Below are positions 33,142 to 45,389 of a DNA stretch of 64,000 nt, in pieces. The stretch covers positions 72,254,001 to 72,318,000 of the forward strand of contig CM059582.1 of assembly GCA_030407085.1 (NCBI GenBank). The letters are read 5' to 3'. Each line of letters starts with the position of its first letter. Within the stretch, counting starts at the first letter, position 1. The DNA is from Trichopria drosophilae (Eukaryota > Arthropoda > Insecta > Hymenoptera > Diapriidae). Both the position numbers and the translations under genes were made by a program. The notes below the pieces were generated by a model. The model saw only the letters and a list, made by a program, of their open reading frames with translations, searched no databases and was not told the origin of the DNA.

Positions 33142-33240
33142 TTCGTGACTTGGGCATAACAATGACTATTCACCTGCAAGCGATCCCCGTGGATTGGGAT
33201 CGCTTGAGTGTGCAAAAGTTGTTTACGCCCAAGTCACGAA
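33142..33240. other. Nested perfect hairpin
   Basis: Outer stem TTCGTGACTTGGGC (33142-33155) pairs perfectly with GCCCAAGTCACGAA (33227-33240). Inner stem CAAGCGATCCC (33177-33187) pairs perfectly with GGGATCGCTTG (33196-33206) around an 8-base loop. Internal loops of 20-21 bases separate the stems symmetrically. CTATTCACCTG occurs both just before the outer stem (about 33119) and inside the internal loop. It could be a cruciform, an RNA structure or the centre of a small foldback element. Confidence 0.6.
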
Positions 33241-34414
33241 CATAATTTTTCGTTATACGAGATTATAAAATACGAGTTTATCCGTCAAAATTGAAACTCG
33301 AAAGGCTAGGGAATTTACGTTTACCCGCAAATTCGGGCGTAAAATCGAATGTTACAACTCTTTATAACGAAAAAGTTTTTAAACTAAGCCCGAATATCGG
33401 CTTAATTTAAAATTAAAAAAAAAAGACCGATTAGAAAAGGGCATTTCCTACATGCTTTAATAAATTCGCCCTATGTCTGTTTCCGACTTACCCAGTCGAG
33501 GGATGTTTATATGGAAAAAACTGGTCATTCTGTAAAAATGTCTTTTAACAGTTGCAGCCAACGTTTTTTTAGCAATAATATAGCCATGTATAATGGTATA
33601 ATTCCCAAGAAAATTATTCTGCTTGTAAGAGTTTAGATACCAAAATGAATTGCTCTGCTCGTACCTGATGATTCTTTGTTTTTTCTTTAAATAAGAAATG
33701 TTTCATAAACATCCATAATGGTTTAATTTTTTAGCACATGCAGAATCATTTGCAGGTACAAATATGACATAAAACGATTTGCAATAGCTAATTTAAAGGA
33801 TACATTTCATTTAATTCCAGATCTTTATATGAAATAAATAAGTCATGAAGACAAGTGGTTGAAGAATCATGTTCAAAAAATTATTCATTACATTTGTAAA
33901 TTTGTTTTCTTATATATAATACATTATTTTAATTACTTTTATTAATTGCCCAATGAATCTACTCAAAGTTTATGTTTAGTCATGTATAAAACTTGATTTT
34001 ATTCAATACCTTACACACTCACCAAATGGAGAAAATACTTCATGGAGGCTAATAATAATAGCGAATTACATTGAAGTAGAAAGTTTCAAACGGAATAATC
34101 ATTTGATTGCAGAGATGAATCGTTTCTTTAAAACGGTTATATTCTTCTTAAGACATCATGCAATTTCGACAAACTCCATAGTAAAAATTCCCCTGTATCA
34201 CAAATGATCCATCATATGCAAGCAGAATATTTCAATCGAAATAAATATTTCATAGTATAGGTGAAATCTTTTTTCTAATTGAGTAAATTTTTTTGGTATT
34301 ATTGCTCAAAACAAAAATTCAAATAACCTTTCTATCAAGTACAGAAAGTTTCATTAAATACATTAAATTCTTTATTATATTAAACTAGATGTGCTACTCA
34401 ATCACGGATAATAG
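33241..34414. other. No recognisable gene
   Basis: AT-rich sequence, with scattered phrases (for example TTGATTTTATTCAATACCTT near 33990) that also occur around 31490 and 40700, so weak old repeats are present. Confidence 0.4.
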
Positions 34415-34641
34415 TGTTCCGGTGTGATATATATGTAACATTTATTTATGTAAGTGATCATGTATAATCAGCGCAGGCGCGATGATTTCATTGTAAATTC
34501 GACGACTACGATCAACGGGCACTTGAAGTTTAGACTTGATCGAGTTCGCACAATCATTGACAAGTGCTATATATGGCTGAATTAGAAATATAACAGATTA
34601 TCACATTAAATACAGTCCACTGATTTAACCATACCAAGACA
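34415..34641 (+). repeat. 5' LTR of the BEL/Pao element
   Basis: TG...CA ends; identical by eye to 40324-40550. It should hold the promoter; TGATATATATG near 34426 is a possible TATA-like site but this is not established. Confidence 0.92.
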
Positions 34642-34662
34642 TGGTCCAATCGAACCGGATGG
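34642..34662 (+). promoter_or_regulatory. Primer binding site (tRNA-Tyr-like)
   Basis: TGGTCCAATCGAACCGGAT lies directly downstream of the 5' LTR. The complement of insect tRNA-Tyr 3' ends is, from memory, TGGTCCTTCGAGCCGGAAT, so the match is good but imperfect. Confidence 0.6.
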
Positions 34663-35057
34663 AGAAATCAATCTGAACAATTCAAAGGTGTGGAAGCTGT
34701 GCCATTCGATCTACCAATTTCTTGGATATTGGCGTGTAAGAAGGACGATTATAGTTCAAGAAGGAGAATTATCATACAAAAAGGCCAAAAATCAGTGCTT
34801 AGAAGAACAAACTGTGAGTTCCCTTCATTCCCTTCTTATAATTCCAAAGATATTATTTCGATTGAGTAATTTGTACAAGTTAATTTATTGATTCTGATTC
34901 GGCAAGTTAATGCGTTTAGACAATTAGTAACGTAACGATTTATTATATTGACAACAACATTGATTAAAGCGATTATATTTATTCAAGCATTTAAGTTATG
35001 TTATTCTGCGTAAGTACAAAACTAGATTTATATTGAAATTTTAATTTTTGTATAATC

Positions 35058-36938
35058 ATGGAGAAAGATTTAGTGACTTTAAAGCGTAAACGAGGTGCAT
35101 GTAAGCATAAAGTAACAAGTTTTGTAAAATTTTATGATTCATTAAAAATTGAATGTGATGGGGAAAGAATGCCAGAATTAAATAAAATGGAAGAATTGAA
35201 AGTTAAACTGGAAAAACATATAAAGGTAATTGATGAATTTGAAGAATGTCAGTTGAATATTGAATGTAATGTTGACGAAGACGAATTATCGGATCAATAT
35301 TGTGAACGCGAAAATTTCATAACAATATACGACAAGAGTTTGGCCGATGCTCGTTGTTTATTATCGGTATTAATGAAGTTCCATGAAAAGAAGGATACGG
35401 TTTTAAATAGTACGCAAAGTAATCAAAGTTTTGAAAAGGGAAATATTCATAACATAAAGTTGCCAACAATTGATTTACCTCATTTTAATGGAAATTATAA
35501 TTCTTGGTTAGAATTTAAAGATACATTTGAATCGCTAATTCACAAAAATGAATCTATAAATAATATCCAAAAATATCATTATTTACGCGCGTCTTTAGAA
35601 GGTGATGCAATAAAACTTATTCACTCCTTGGAATTTTCTTCAGAGAATTACTTGACCGCGTGGGAACTATTAAATAATCGATTTAACAATTCAAGGCTTT
35701 TGATCCATAATCATGTTAAATCTTTATTTAATTTAGAACAAATAGTGAAAGAAAATTCCAATGATTTACGTAATTTATTAGATAATGTGTTTAAGCATTT
35801 AAGAGCATTGGCTACTTTAAAGCAACCTATACAGCATTGGGATACTCTGATTATTTACATTATAACCACAAAATTGGATCGCTCAACTGCTCGTGAATGG
35901 GAAAAACATAAAGTAAACAACGCTCTACCAACTCTAGACGAGTTTAAAAAATTTATAAAATCTAAGGCTGATTTATTAGAAACGCTTGAGGTAAATCATA
36001 AAGTATCTAAAGATAGGGACACAAAAAATAATTATCGGCAAGTTGTGATGTCCGCAAGTATAAATAAATGCAACCTTTGTAAAGGGTCACATTTAATTTA
36101 TAAATGTAGCGACTTTTTGAAATTGAATATTTCCGAACGGTTTCAAAGGGTTAAAGATTTAAAACTTTGTATTAATTGCTTGTGCACTGGACATTCTAGT
36201 ATAAATTGCCGAGGTGCTTCCTGTAAGAAATGCAATTTAAAACACAGTACTCTTTTGCATAAAGAGCAAGTACCATCTGAGCAATTGAAGATTATGTGTG
36301 CTAGTCAAGAATATAACGGAAATGTTTTGTTAACAACCGCGATGATCGTAATTCAAGATCGTGATGGAAAAATGCAAAAATGCAGAGCGCTGTTAGACAG
36401 TGGATCGCAGTCAAATCTTATATCGTCACGTCTTTGTAGTGAATTAAATGTGCACCGATTAAAGGCCAATATATCTATTGCCGGAGTTAATAATATTTCA
36501 TCGACCATTAAAGAACGATGTGATATTATGGCAAAATCTTCTATTAGTAACTTTTCGTGTAACATTTCTTGTCTGATTGTACCGAAAATCACTGATAATT
36601 TACCGTCGGACGGAATTGATATTGCTGGATGGAATATTCCTCGCGATATTACATTAGCAGACCCACTTTTTAATCAACCTGGACGAATTGACATTTTAAT
36701 CGGTGCAGGGTTCTTTTGGCATTTATTAACGAGTGATAGAATTTCCTTAGGAAAGAACTTACCGATATTGCAAAACACAGTTTTCGGGTATATAGTTTCG
36801 GGTAATATTGGTGGCAATAGTGCTGTGTCTCACTGCAATTTTTCGATTAATCAAGATCTTCAAAATGACTTGACAAAATTTTGGGAAATTGAAGAACCCA
36901 GTTCAGTTGATGGGATGTTAAATGATGACATGCAATGA
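35058..36938 (+). pseudogene. BEL/Pao polyprotein, gag and protease region
   Basis: The frame starts with ATG at 35058, after a leader of about 415 bases. Residues 140-240 have the retrotransposon gag signature (DLPHFNGNYNSWLEFKDTFE, YHYLRASLEGDA). Residues 335-415 contain Cys/His zinc knuckles (CNLCKGSHLIYKC, CINCLCTGHSSINC, CKKCNLKHSTLLH). Residues 440-455 hold the aspartic protease site (ALLDSGSQSNLIS). The frame ends in TGA at 36936-36938, but the same frame continues as polyprotein, so this is a nonsense mutation. The protein would form the particle and process itself. Confidence 0.85.
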
Positions 36939-38195
36939 GAAGTTCATTTTTCAAATAACGTTGTACGAAATGAAAGCGGACGTTTTGTGGTACGCATTCC
37001 ATTAAAACATTCATCTGCTGAATTGGGTAATTCAAAAGATTTAGCAGAGAAGCGATTATTGAGTATGGAGCGCAGATTTAAACGTGAGCCAGAATTGAAA
37101 AGGCAATATACATTGTTCATGAAGGAATATATTGAATTGGGACATATGTCACTTTTGAGCAGTTCTGAGGAGTCACAGCCGAACTATTTTCTTCCCCACC
37201 ATGGAATAGTAAAAAACGAGAGTCTCACGACAAAATTACGGGTGGTTTTTGATGGATCGGCAAAAACGACCTCAGGGGTGTCGTTTAATGATATTCAGTT
37301 CAGAGGGCCTATTATACAGAGCGACATTATTCCTATTTTGTTGCGTTTTAGGCAATATAGATTTGTAGTATCTGCAGATATATCAAAAATGTATAGACAA
37401 ATTTTGGTGCATCCCGATGATCGACCTCTACAGTAAATTTTGTGGAGAGAAAACGAAAATGAAAGCAAAAAACTGTATATGCTAAATACTCTTACGTATG
37501 GAACAAAATCAGCTCCGTTCTTAGCAATCAGATGCTTGAAACAATTAGCTCAGGAATAAGAGGCATCATATCCAAATGCATCGAAGATTATATCGAGGGA
37601 TTTTTTTGTTGATGACTTGATGACTGGGTTTGATAATGAAAATGATGCAATTAGGCTATGTAAAGAAGTCACTGGAATATTAAAGTCAGCGGGTTTTGAA
37701 CTAAGAAAATGGGCTTCAAATAGTAAAACAATTGTCGATAATTTTCATGATGCTGATGAACCCGTAAGCGTATTGCAATTAGGTGATAATGAAAAATTAA
37801 AAACACTAGGTGTTCAATGGATTATAAAGTCAGATAACTTATCTTATCATATTTCAGATTTTTCAGAGTGTACTTCATATTCGAAACGTGTTATTCTGTC
37901 AGATATTGCTAAAATCTTCGACCCATTAGGGTTAATTTCTCCATGTATAATTTTGCCAAAAATTCTAATTCAAAACTTATGTAGTTTAAAGATTGGGTGG
38001 GATGACAGTATTCCAAATGACTTAGTTACAAAGTGGCAATATTTGAGAAATGATATGCCAATTTTAAACAAGTTGCAAATTCCCAGATATGTGTTGCATA
38101 GCGATTGTAGAGATAGCGAGTTGCATGGGTTTTGTGACGCATCACTGCACGCATATGGTGCATGCGTGTATTTACGTAGTTAGAACGGTCAACAA
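36939..38195 (+). pseudogene. BEL/Pao polyprotein, reverse transcriptase and RNase H region (three in-frame stops)
   Basis: Same frame as 35058. It contains YFLPHHGIVKNE, KLRVVFDGSAKT, the motif A region FVVSADISKMYRQI, LTYGTKSAPFLAIRCL (motif B region), and DFFVDDLMTG with the catalytic Asp pair. Farther on, LHGFCDASLHAYGACVYL is the RNase H-like start. Stops are TAA at 37434-37436, TAA at 37557-37559 and TAG at 38181-38183. Without them the region would copy the element RNA into DNA. Confidence 0.85.
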
Positions 38196-39362
38196 GTGCA
38201 GGTAAAATTACTATGTGCGAAATCGAAGGTTGCGCCAATTAAATCAATATGTCAAAAATCACAAATAACAATTCCAAGATTGGAATTGTGTAGCGCACTT
38301 GTGTTATTAAAATTAGTTAAAATGGTTCGTCAATCTTTAGATATTCCAGTAAAATGCTTTTTATGGAGCGATTCTCAAGTAGTACTCTGGTGGATTCGAA
38401 CTGATCCCCATAAATTGCAAACCTATGTTGGAAATCGCATTAGTAAAATTCAGGCTGGTACGTCTGACTGTGTATGGAATTACGTAAATACGAAAGAAAA
38501 TCCTGCAGATTTGGTATCGCGTGGAGTGTTTTCAAGTGTTTTAGTCAATTCGCGCTTATGGTGGGAGGGTCCCTCGTGGTTGTCACAATCAAAGGATAAT
38601 TGGCCGCAAATGCCATTGAAAGAGTTACAGGAGGTTCCTGAGTTACGAACATCAAAAAAGGTTTTGACTGTGATCCATAATCAAAATACAGAACAAGTAC
38701 AGATATTTGAACGTTTCTCTAGCTTAACTAAATTAAAAAGAATTTTTGCATATTGTCTACGATTTATTGCAAGTATTAAAAAATCAAAAATATGTCGTCA
38801 ACGTGGTTCGTTAACTGTTGATGAATTAGAGGATAGTATGCGTGGATTAATTAAGTTAGCTCAACATCAGACATTTTCGCAAGAAATTCAATTATTACAG
38901 TCAAATAAAGGGCTTAAAGAAAAACACAATTTGATTAAATTATCGCCTTTCATAGATCATAGGGGCTTAATGCGCGTTGGGGGACGGTTGAAAAATGCTG
39001 AGATATCATTTGACGCAAAGCATCCTCATCTTCTTGATGGTAAACATAAGCTAACAATATTAATTTTGGAAGAAGAGCATATTAGATTATTGCACTGCGG
39101 ACCCCAGTTATTGCTCGCGACGGTTCGCCAATATGCGTGGCCAACCTCTGGCATGAATTACGCAAAGCAAGTAGTGAAAAAATGTGTGACATGTTTTAAA
39201 TTTAAACCAAAATCTATTAATCCGGTAATGGCAGATCTTCCGAGTCATAGAGTTTCAGTAATGCCACCGTTTCATGTAACGGGTGTCGATTATGCGGTTG
39301 CAAGAAAATTAAGGGATACGTGTGTCTGTATATATGTTTTTCCACGAAAGCTATTCATTTAG
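38196..39362 (+). pseudogene. BEL/Pao polyprotein, RNase H and integrase N-terminal region
   Basis: Continues in the same frame. IPRLELCSALVLLKLV and CFLWSDSQVVLWWI are typical of the BEL RNase H region. LVSRGV follows, then the integrase zinc-binding region (EEEHIRLLHCGPQLLLATVR, KKCVTCFKFK) and FHVTGVDYAV with the first catalytic Asp of the integrase core. The frame breaks by a one-base shift between 39330 and 39350. Confidence 0.85.
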
Positions 39363-40152
39363 AGTTAGTTACGGATCTTACTACAGAGAATTTTATCGCG
39401 GCATTGCGCAGATTTTCCTCTCGACGCAGAAAACCAGCGCAAGTATACTCTGATAATGGCACTAATTTTGTTGGGGCACAAAATGAACTAAAGAGTCTCC
39501 ATGATTTTTTTACTAAATATGACGGTTATATTACTCAAGTGTGTACGCAGAAAACATAAAGTGGCATTTTATTCCACCCAGTTCCCCTCATTTTGGAGGA
39601 CTTTGGGAATCGGGAGTAAAAAGTACCAAACATCACTTGTTGAGGGTGCTGCGAAATTCACTCTTGACATATGAAGAATTTAACACAATACTTGTAAAAA
39701 TTGAAGGCGTCTTGAATTCATGTCCATTATACCCCTTGTCATCTGACCCCAATGATCTCCAACCCTTGACACCAGCTCACTTTCTTATTGGCCGTCCGAT
39801 CACGTCAGTTCCGGACGAACGAGTCATTCATGTAAAGGACAATCAGTTATCCCGATTTCAACTAATACAGAAGCTTTATCAACATTTTTGGGTAAGATGG
39901 TCTAAAGAATATATCCATCATCTTCAGCGAAGACCTAAATGGACAATGAAATCTCCTAATATTGAAATCGGAACTCTCGTCCTTATAAAAACTGATAACG
40001 TGCCCCCATGCAAGTGGCCTATGGGTCGCGTTATTCAACTTCATCAAGGAGCTGATAATGTGGTCAGAGTCGTCACTCTTCAAACTCTAAGAGGACATCT
40101 GAAGCGGTCAGTGTCGAAGCTCTGCCCTCTACCCATACCACGGTCATCGTAA
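39320..40152 (+). pseudogene. BEL/Pao polyprotein, integrase core and C-terminal domain (two frames)
   Basis: In the second frame STKAIHLELVTDLTTENF and VYSDNGTNFVGAQNEL carry the second integrase Asp. A further frame change near 39540 leads to IKWHFIPPSSPHFGGLWE with the catalytic Glu, in the frame 39541-40152. The C-terminal part (HFWVRWSKEYIHHLQRR, WPMGRVIQLHQG, LKRSVSKLCPLP) is the conserved end of BEL integrases. Stop at 40150-40152, before the polypurine tract. Confidence 0.85.
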
Positions 40153-40309
40153 TCAAGAATCTGGCTAATACATGTGTATGCATAAAGACGCATCTACAAA
40201 TCAAGAACTTATTGACAATTGATATGTTTTATTTATCTATGTACTATATCTATGTATCTACTGGACACATGAAAATAATAAGATAATGGGTTGTTCGCTT
40301 GTCACCTCT

Positions 40310-40323
40310 CAAGGTGGGGAGTA
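40310..40323 (+). promoter_or_regulatory. Polypurine tract of the BEL/Pao element
   Basis: AAGGTGGGGAG lies directly 5' of the TGTTCCGG start of the 3' LTR; it would prime plus-strand DNA synthesis. Confidence 0.8.
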
Positions 40324-40550
40324 TGTTCCGGTGTGATATATATGTAACATTTATTTATGTAAGTGATCATGTATAATCAGCGCAGGCGCGATGATTTCAT
40401 TGTAAATTCGACGACTACGATCAACGGGCACTTGAAGTTTAGACTTGATCGAGTTCGCACAATCATTGACAAGTGCTATATATGGCTGAATTAGAAATAT
40501 AACAGATTATCACATTAAATACAGTCCACTGATTTAACCATACCAAGACA
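40324..40550 (+). repeat. 3' LTR of the BEL/Pao element
   Basis: Identical by eye to 34415-34641 over all 227 bases, followed by the AATAG target duplication. Confidence 0.92.
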
Positions 40551-40772
40551 AATAGTATGAACAGGTTTTTTTATTAATGCAAATTGTAAGGTATCACCTT
40601 ACTAAAATCATTCAATAAATTTATTAATCTTATTTGCATGAAGTGACATATCATTTAAAATAATTTTATGCCTTGCTTCTTATGTACAAAACATGATTTT
40701 ATTAAATACTTCATATCTTAATCTAACTGAAAACATATTTCTTTAGTGCAATTAAACTCCGTAGAAAATTAC

Positions 40773-41932
40773 TTCTGCTAGAGGAATACTGCCAACAGAA
40801 CCTTATTACTGTCAACATAAGTAAAACGAAGATAATCTGCTTTAGAAGGGCCGACCACTTAGACGCGCACTCTCGATCGTTTCGTTACGGAGATGGTCAG
40901 GTCGAAGTCGTGAGCAGTTATCGCTACCTGGGTGTATTGTTCTCCTCTTCATCGCGCGGCCTACAACCCACAGAGGACGCCGCAATCAGAACGCAGGCAG
41001 CATCAGCTGCAGTTACGTCTTTAATCCATACGCCGAAAATGGATTCATGGCAAGCCTACTTTAAATTGTACAACGCGCTGATAATTTCGGTTCTTTTATA
41101 CGCGGCACCGTTTTGGGCGTTGAGATACTTGGATAGACTGGGATCCGTTCAGATTGGGTTTTTTAAAATGCTTCTCAACTTACCGAGAAACACTCCACCC
41201 TACCTCATCCGTTTAGAACTCGGTATACCACCTATTGCGGTAGAAAATTGCTCGCGTGCAATTAAATGGGTAATCAGAACGCTCAGTCTACCGGATCACA
41301 GACTGCCCAAGATTTTGCTCCTGCGCCTAAAGGAATTGGTAGCAACGGCTCCCGCGACGAATACTTTCAACTGGGCTTTACAATTGAAGACAATTCTTGA
41401 GGGTGCAGGAGCGGGCGATTTGTGGCTTAATTTTAAGGCCGATTACTGGAGACAAACAGGGCCATCGGTAGTGACCAAATTTGCCGAGGCCTACCGGAGG
41501 GACGACCTGAGAGCATACTTTATTTCGGATGCCATTCAAATGCCACTGTATCGCCTTCCTGTGGACTCTGCTTTCACTTTGTACCCTCCTCGCCTGCCCC
41601 TGCACTTTCTCAAGGTAAAGATCCAATTGCGCTTAGCGAATATATACTCGCGCTCTTTTTTTATTGCTGGTCAGCGTCACCTGTACAACTCGACAGCTCC
41701 ATGCACATTATGTAACACAAACGCGCTGGAAACGTTGCTGCATATGCTAATGGAATGCCCTTTATTAGCATCGACTAGTGCGCAGTATGCCGGGATAATG
41801 AACCAGCATCTGCAACATTCATCCGATGTATTAGGCTATTTAGTTTGCGCCAACGACGCTCAATCTGCGACACTTCTGTACAAATTCACAAAAGCCAGTT
41901 TCCAGAGAAGATCGTTTCTCCTTGGAGAGTAA
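40773..41932 (+). pseudogene. Non-LTR ORF2 C-terminal part (RT thumb and C-terminal Cys/His motif)
   Basis: The frame is open from before 40910, where the first methionine lies. Early residues give the thumb motif SSYRYLGVLFSSSSRG. LYNALIISVLLYAAPFWALR and FFKMLLNLPRNTPPYLIRLE follow. Near the end CTLCNTNALETLLHMLMECP is the Cys-Cys-His-Cys motif common at the C terminus of insect non-LTR ORF2 proteins. Catalytic motifs A-C are missing by truncation. No stops occur inside the frame, so the insertion is fairly recent. Confidence 0.75.
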
Positions 41933-42110
41933 TTTTGTCCGCGTCGGTTCTTCTAGTCTTGTATTAATTGCGTAGCGCTTTGTTTGTTTGTTTTTTTTCT
42001 CTTTATCATGTTTCTCTGAATGCTTTCTATAATTATTTATAAAACTCGGAACTCCTTCTCAATGAGTACTGTATACCCTATTTATGAGAAATAAATTACT
42101 ACTACTACTA
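40773..42110 (+). mobile_element. 5'-truncated non-LTR retrotransposon (Jockey/I-type) with (CTA)n tail
   Basis: The open coding part begins within ORF2 near 40773 (ITVNISKTKIICFRR, just after motif C). It runs to a stop at 41930-41932 and is followed by a short 3' UTR with AATAAATTACTACTACTACT ending in a (CTA)n array at about 42093-42118. The simple-repeat tail and 5' truncation are typical of non-LTR elements. Confidence 0.8.
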
Positions 42111-42118
42111 CTACTACT

Positions 42119-42428
42119 AGTACCACTACTGGTGCAATTAAAAAAGGGTGCCTGGATGTATTTTTACCTCCTGATTACGAATATGACAATAAAAATCGGC
42201 GGTCAGACATATCTGAGCCGCTATTTTGAAAAAACCGCAGAAAAGCGTGTTTTTTTAGAGTTTTTTGTATTTAGTTCTAAAAATGCGCATCGGATGGAAA
42301 AATGTTTCAAATAAAAAAGGTAGAGAATCAAATTCTCTACAAAAAAGGTCGAATACATTTTTTTCGTACTAGCAGAGGGAAGATCCAAAAATAGCGATCG
42401 TTGAGCACGTAATACACTTAGTACAGGT
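42119..42428. other. No recognisable gene
   Basis: About 310 bases between the (CTA)n tail and the start of long LTR copy 2; nothing that I recognise. Confidence 0.4.
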
Positions 42429-42633
42429 ATTACGCTCGAACCCAGGGTACTTATATGAGTACTGTGGATACTTACGTGGAAGGGAGGTCGACCTTGAGGG
42501 TCGACTCTGGGTTCTGGGTGAACGGAGATGACTGCGCTAAAGAAAGAAAGTCTGGGGAGGCGAAATAAATAACGCTGAATATGTTGACATAACAAAATTT
42601 GAGTAAAGTCGTAATGAAATATAGGAGGAATAG

Positions 42634-44401
42634 ATATGCCAATACTTCCAATGAGATCGTTGAACAAGCAAGATACAGTAAATGGTTTCAAATAAAAAAC
42701 TACACTAAAATAAATAAAATAGAATTTTTAAAAGGTCTTAAACTTATTTTAAATTCTACTTATTTTAATTTTCAAAACGTTACTTACCGACAAATTTTTG
42801 GAGTACCAATGGGCTCTCCACTATCTCCAGTTATTGCGAACTTAGTAATGGAGTTTCTCGAGAAAAAGTTTTTTAATAAATTAAATTTTAAATTGGCTTT
42901 CTATTTCCGCTATGTCGATGACATTTTAATTGGTATTCCACTTAAAAAATTAGATTATCTCTTGAACATATTCAATAATTTTAAAGAATTTGAAAATAAA
43001 ATAACTTTCACTGCAGAAATTGAAACAGATAACACCATTGCTTTTCTAGACCTCAAGGTGATAAGACAAAGGGATGGAAATTTGATAACGGACTGGTATC
43101 ACAAAAGCACATGGTCCGGAAGATACCTCAACTTTTATTCTGAGCATCCGCTTAATTATAAAATCGGGATAACTTACAACTTGATCGATCGAGCCATTTT
43201 ACTAGCTGAATTAAAATTTAGAGAAAAAGATTTAAATTTAGTCAAAAAAATCTTACAGCAAAATAACTATCCCTTAGACCTTATCGAAGAAACCATTAAA
43301 AAACGCGTTCACCACATATACAAGAGTCAAAAACGTTCGAATATTGATAAAATAAATCCCAAATCAACAATCTCACTTCCATATGTAAGGGGTTTAACCG
43401 AAAAAATCTCAAAAACTATGAGAAAGCAATCAGTTAGCGTTATACACAAGCCAATAAGTACTTTTTGTGACGTTGTGTACATTGGAGAAACGAGTAGGTT
43501 ATTAAAAACAAGGATTACTGAACATAAAAATAATATCAATGGTAAAGAAATTAATAACACAGCATTAACTAAACATAGATTAGAAACAGGTCATAACTTC
43601 AACTACTCTAAAGTAAAAATATTAGCAAAAGAACAAAATAAATTCAAAAGAAAAGTCATGGAAAATTATTTCATTAAAAAATGTAAAAACTCAGTGAATG
43701 AACTCTTTGAAAAATCATTTTTTCCAGAAGTTTATAATGTGTTACTTTAGGGACACCCAGAATACATAACACGTGAAGAAGTAACACACTATAAACACAC
43801 CTACTTGAAAATTTAAACCTCTCGCTGATTACCGTTCTTGGTATAGATATACGATACTTACGTGTGTAAGTGTCACGATATGTTTAAGTGCTCAAAGAAA
43901 ATTTGCTTCAGCAGTCTTAACCTTTCGCACAATTCGTGTGCAAAAATAAGTGAAATTAGTGCATGTAATATGTGCAATTTTTCCAAACAGCACCATGTCA
44001 TCGTATCTAGTATGTGCTTCTATAAAGTTATATCATACTTCAAATTTGAATTAAATTAAGGTCATCATGTTACTTTCATAGGAACTCTGGCAACGTTTAT
44101 CCATTTAACAGTCACCAATTTTTTGCACCGGATTAGTTGCCATTAACAACCATAAGGCAAAACTTTTTATGTTTTTTTTTTCAAAGAATGTAAGTAAAAT
44201 TAGTGTTTTAACTCAAGTCTTTTTTATACCAATTTGTATACCATATTGTCACATTGTTAAACAATTTCTTTTAGTAATAATAAACTGAAGAAGGTACACA
44301 TTGGTTGCCAAAACGTATCCAAAAAAAAACCATATAGTCTCTATTCGACAGACCGTCATACCGAGAAACCTTTAAAATTCTTCATAAGAATTTTCCTATT
44401 A
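42634..44401 (+). mobile_element. Penelope-like element, 5'-truncated, with 13-bp target duplication
   Basis: ATAGGAGGAATAG occurs at 42621-42633 and 44402-44414 and is single in the host LTR context. Between them lies a reverse transcriptase/GIY-YIG frame and a 3' UTR of about 650 bp with GAAGGTACACATTGGTTGCC and AAAACGTATCC, similar to the tail of known Penelope-like elements. Confidence 0.85.
42640..43750 (+). CDS. Penelope-like reverse transcriptase with GIY-YIG endonuclease (partial)
   Basis: The open frame begins upstream in host LTR sequence (ATG near 42599); the element part starts near 42640. IFGVPMGSPLSPVIANLVM is RT motif B, FYFRYVDDILIGI holds the catalytic Asp pair, and TIAFLDLKVIRQRDG follows. 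Near the end VVYIGETSRLLKTRITEHK is the GIY-YIG nuclease. RT fingers and motif A are lost by 5' truncation. The segment between the RT and the nuclease also looks shortened: VIHKPIST runs straight into FCDVVYIG without the usual Cys-containing spacer, so an in-frame internal deletion is likely. No stop breaks the frame. Confidence 0.8.
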
Positions 44402-45389
44402 ATAGGAGGAATAGAATGGAGGAAAGTCAGGGGGCGGCAACGGCGGCTGGTTGAGATTCCCGGTCAGGAGTCGACACCGGAAAACTGTGCGACTGAAAAT
44501 GGAGAATACACCACATAAAAATAGTGACCCGAAATATTATTGTTAGTAGGCAATAAGGATGAAGAAAAGACAAGGGTAAAAAAACTATATTTATATATAT
44601 TGACGAATACCGACCTAATAACAAAAAATAATTATTATATATAAAAAAACAAATAATAATCAAGGGTTGATTTGAATTCCTAACGGCCCTACTGATGCTC
44701 GTGGCTTGATCGAGTTTTCAATCAAAGAATGATCTCGATCCAAGTCACTAGTATTCCTATTAAAACAAATTATCCCTAAGGTGTTAATCTCTTGTTTGGT
44801 GTAAAAAAAAATTGTAAAAGAGATTAACACGTTCGTCTGATTAAAAATAAAAAATATATAAAAAAAAAATTAATTTCTACAATTGTTGTCGTAACAACTC
44901 GTCTCTTTTCGGGCAATAAGAAAGAGGGAAGGATGTGTTATCGGGTCTTTAGTAAAAAAAAATGAACTCACTTTTTGTTCTTCCTTGCTAATTTTCTGGT
45001 CCTTATTCTTGGAGTGGAAAGCAGCTTAGACGACCTCCTTGAATCCGGACCGTAAGGAAAATTGAACCAATGATGTCCTTGATTTGGGGATGTCCTTGCT
45101 CGTGGAGCGTGAAGCAGCCTAGACGACCTCCTTGAATCCGGACCGTGAGCCCAGTTGGAATACTAGGATGAACGGTTTGAGTTACGCGGCGACCCGATGT
45201 TGAACTCTGGATTCCCAACACGAATTGGGAACCAAAACTGCTCACCGTTACCTCTAAGTTTTTTAGGATTTGGGGAAAACTTCGGATGTTCAGACCAGCG
45301 GGATGACACTGCTGCTATATTCCCTATGGTATGTCGGTTCTCTTCGTGACCTCCCACTTATCTCAAAATTTCATGTATCCAGATGGCGC

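Larger units (their letters stand above)
34415..40550 (+). mobile_element. BEL/Pao LTR retrotransposon, structurally complete
   Basis: Two 227-bp LTRs (34415-34641, 40324-40550) begin TGTTCCGG and end CAAGACA and are identical by eye. The target duplication is AATAG (34410-34414 and 40551-40555). A primer-binding-site-like TGGTCCAATCGAACCGGAT starts right after the 5' LTR and resembles the complement of an insect tRNA-Tyr 3' end. A polypurine tract (AAGGTGGGGAG) precedes the 3' LTR. The domain order gag - aspartic protease - reverse transcriptase - RNase H - integrase is that of BEL/Pao. Confidence 0.92.
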
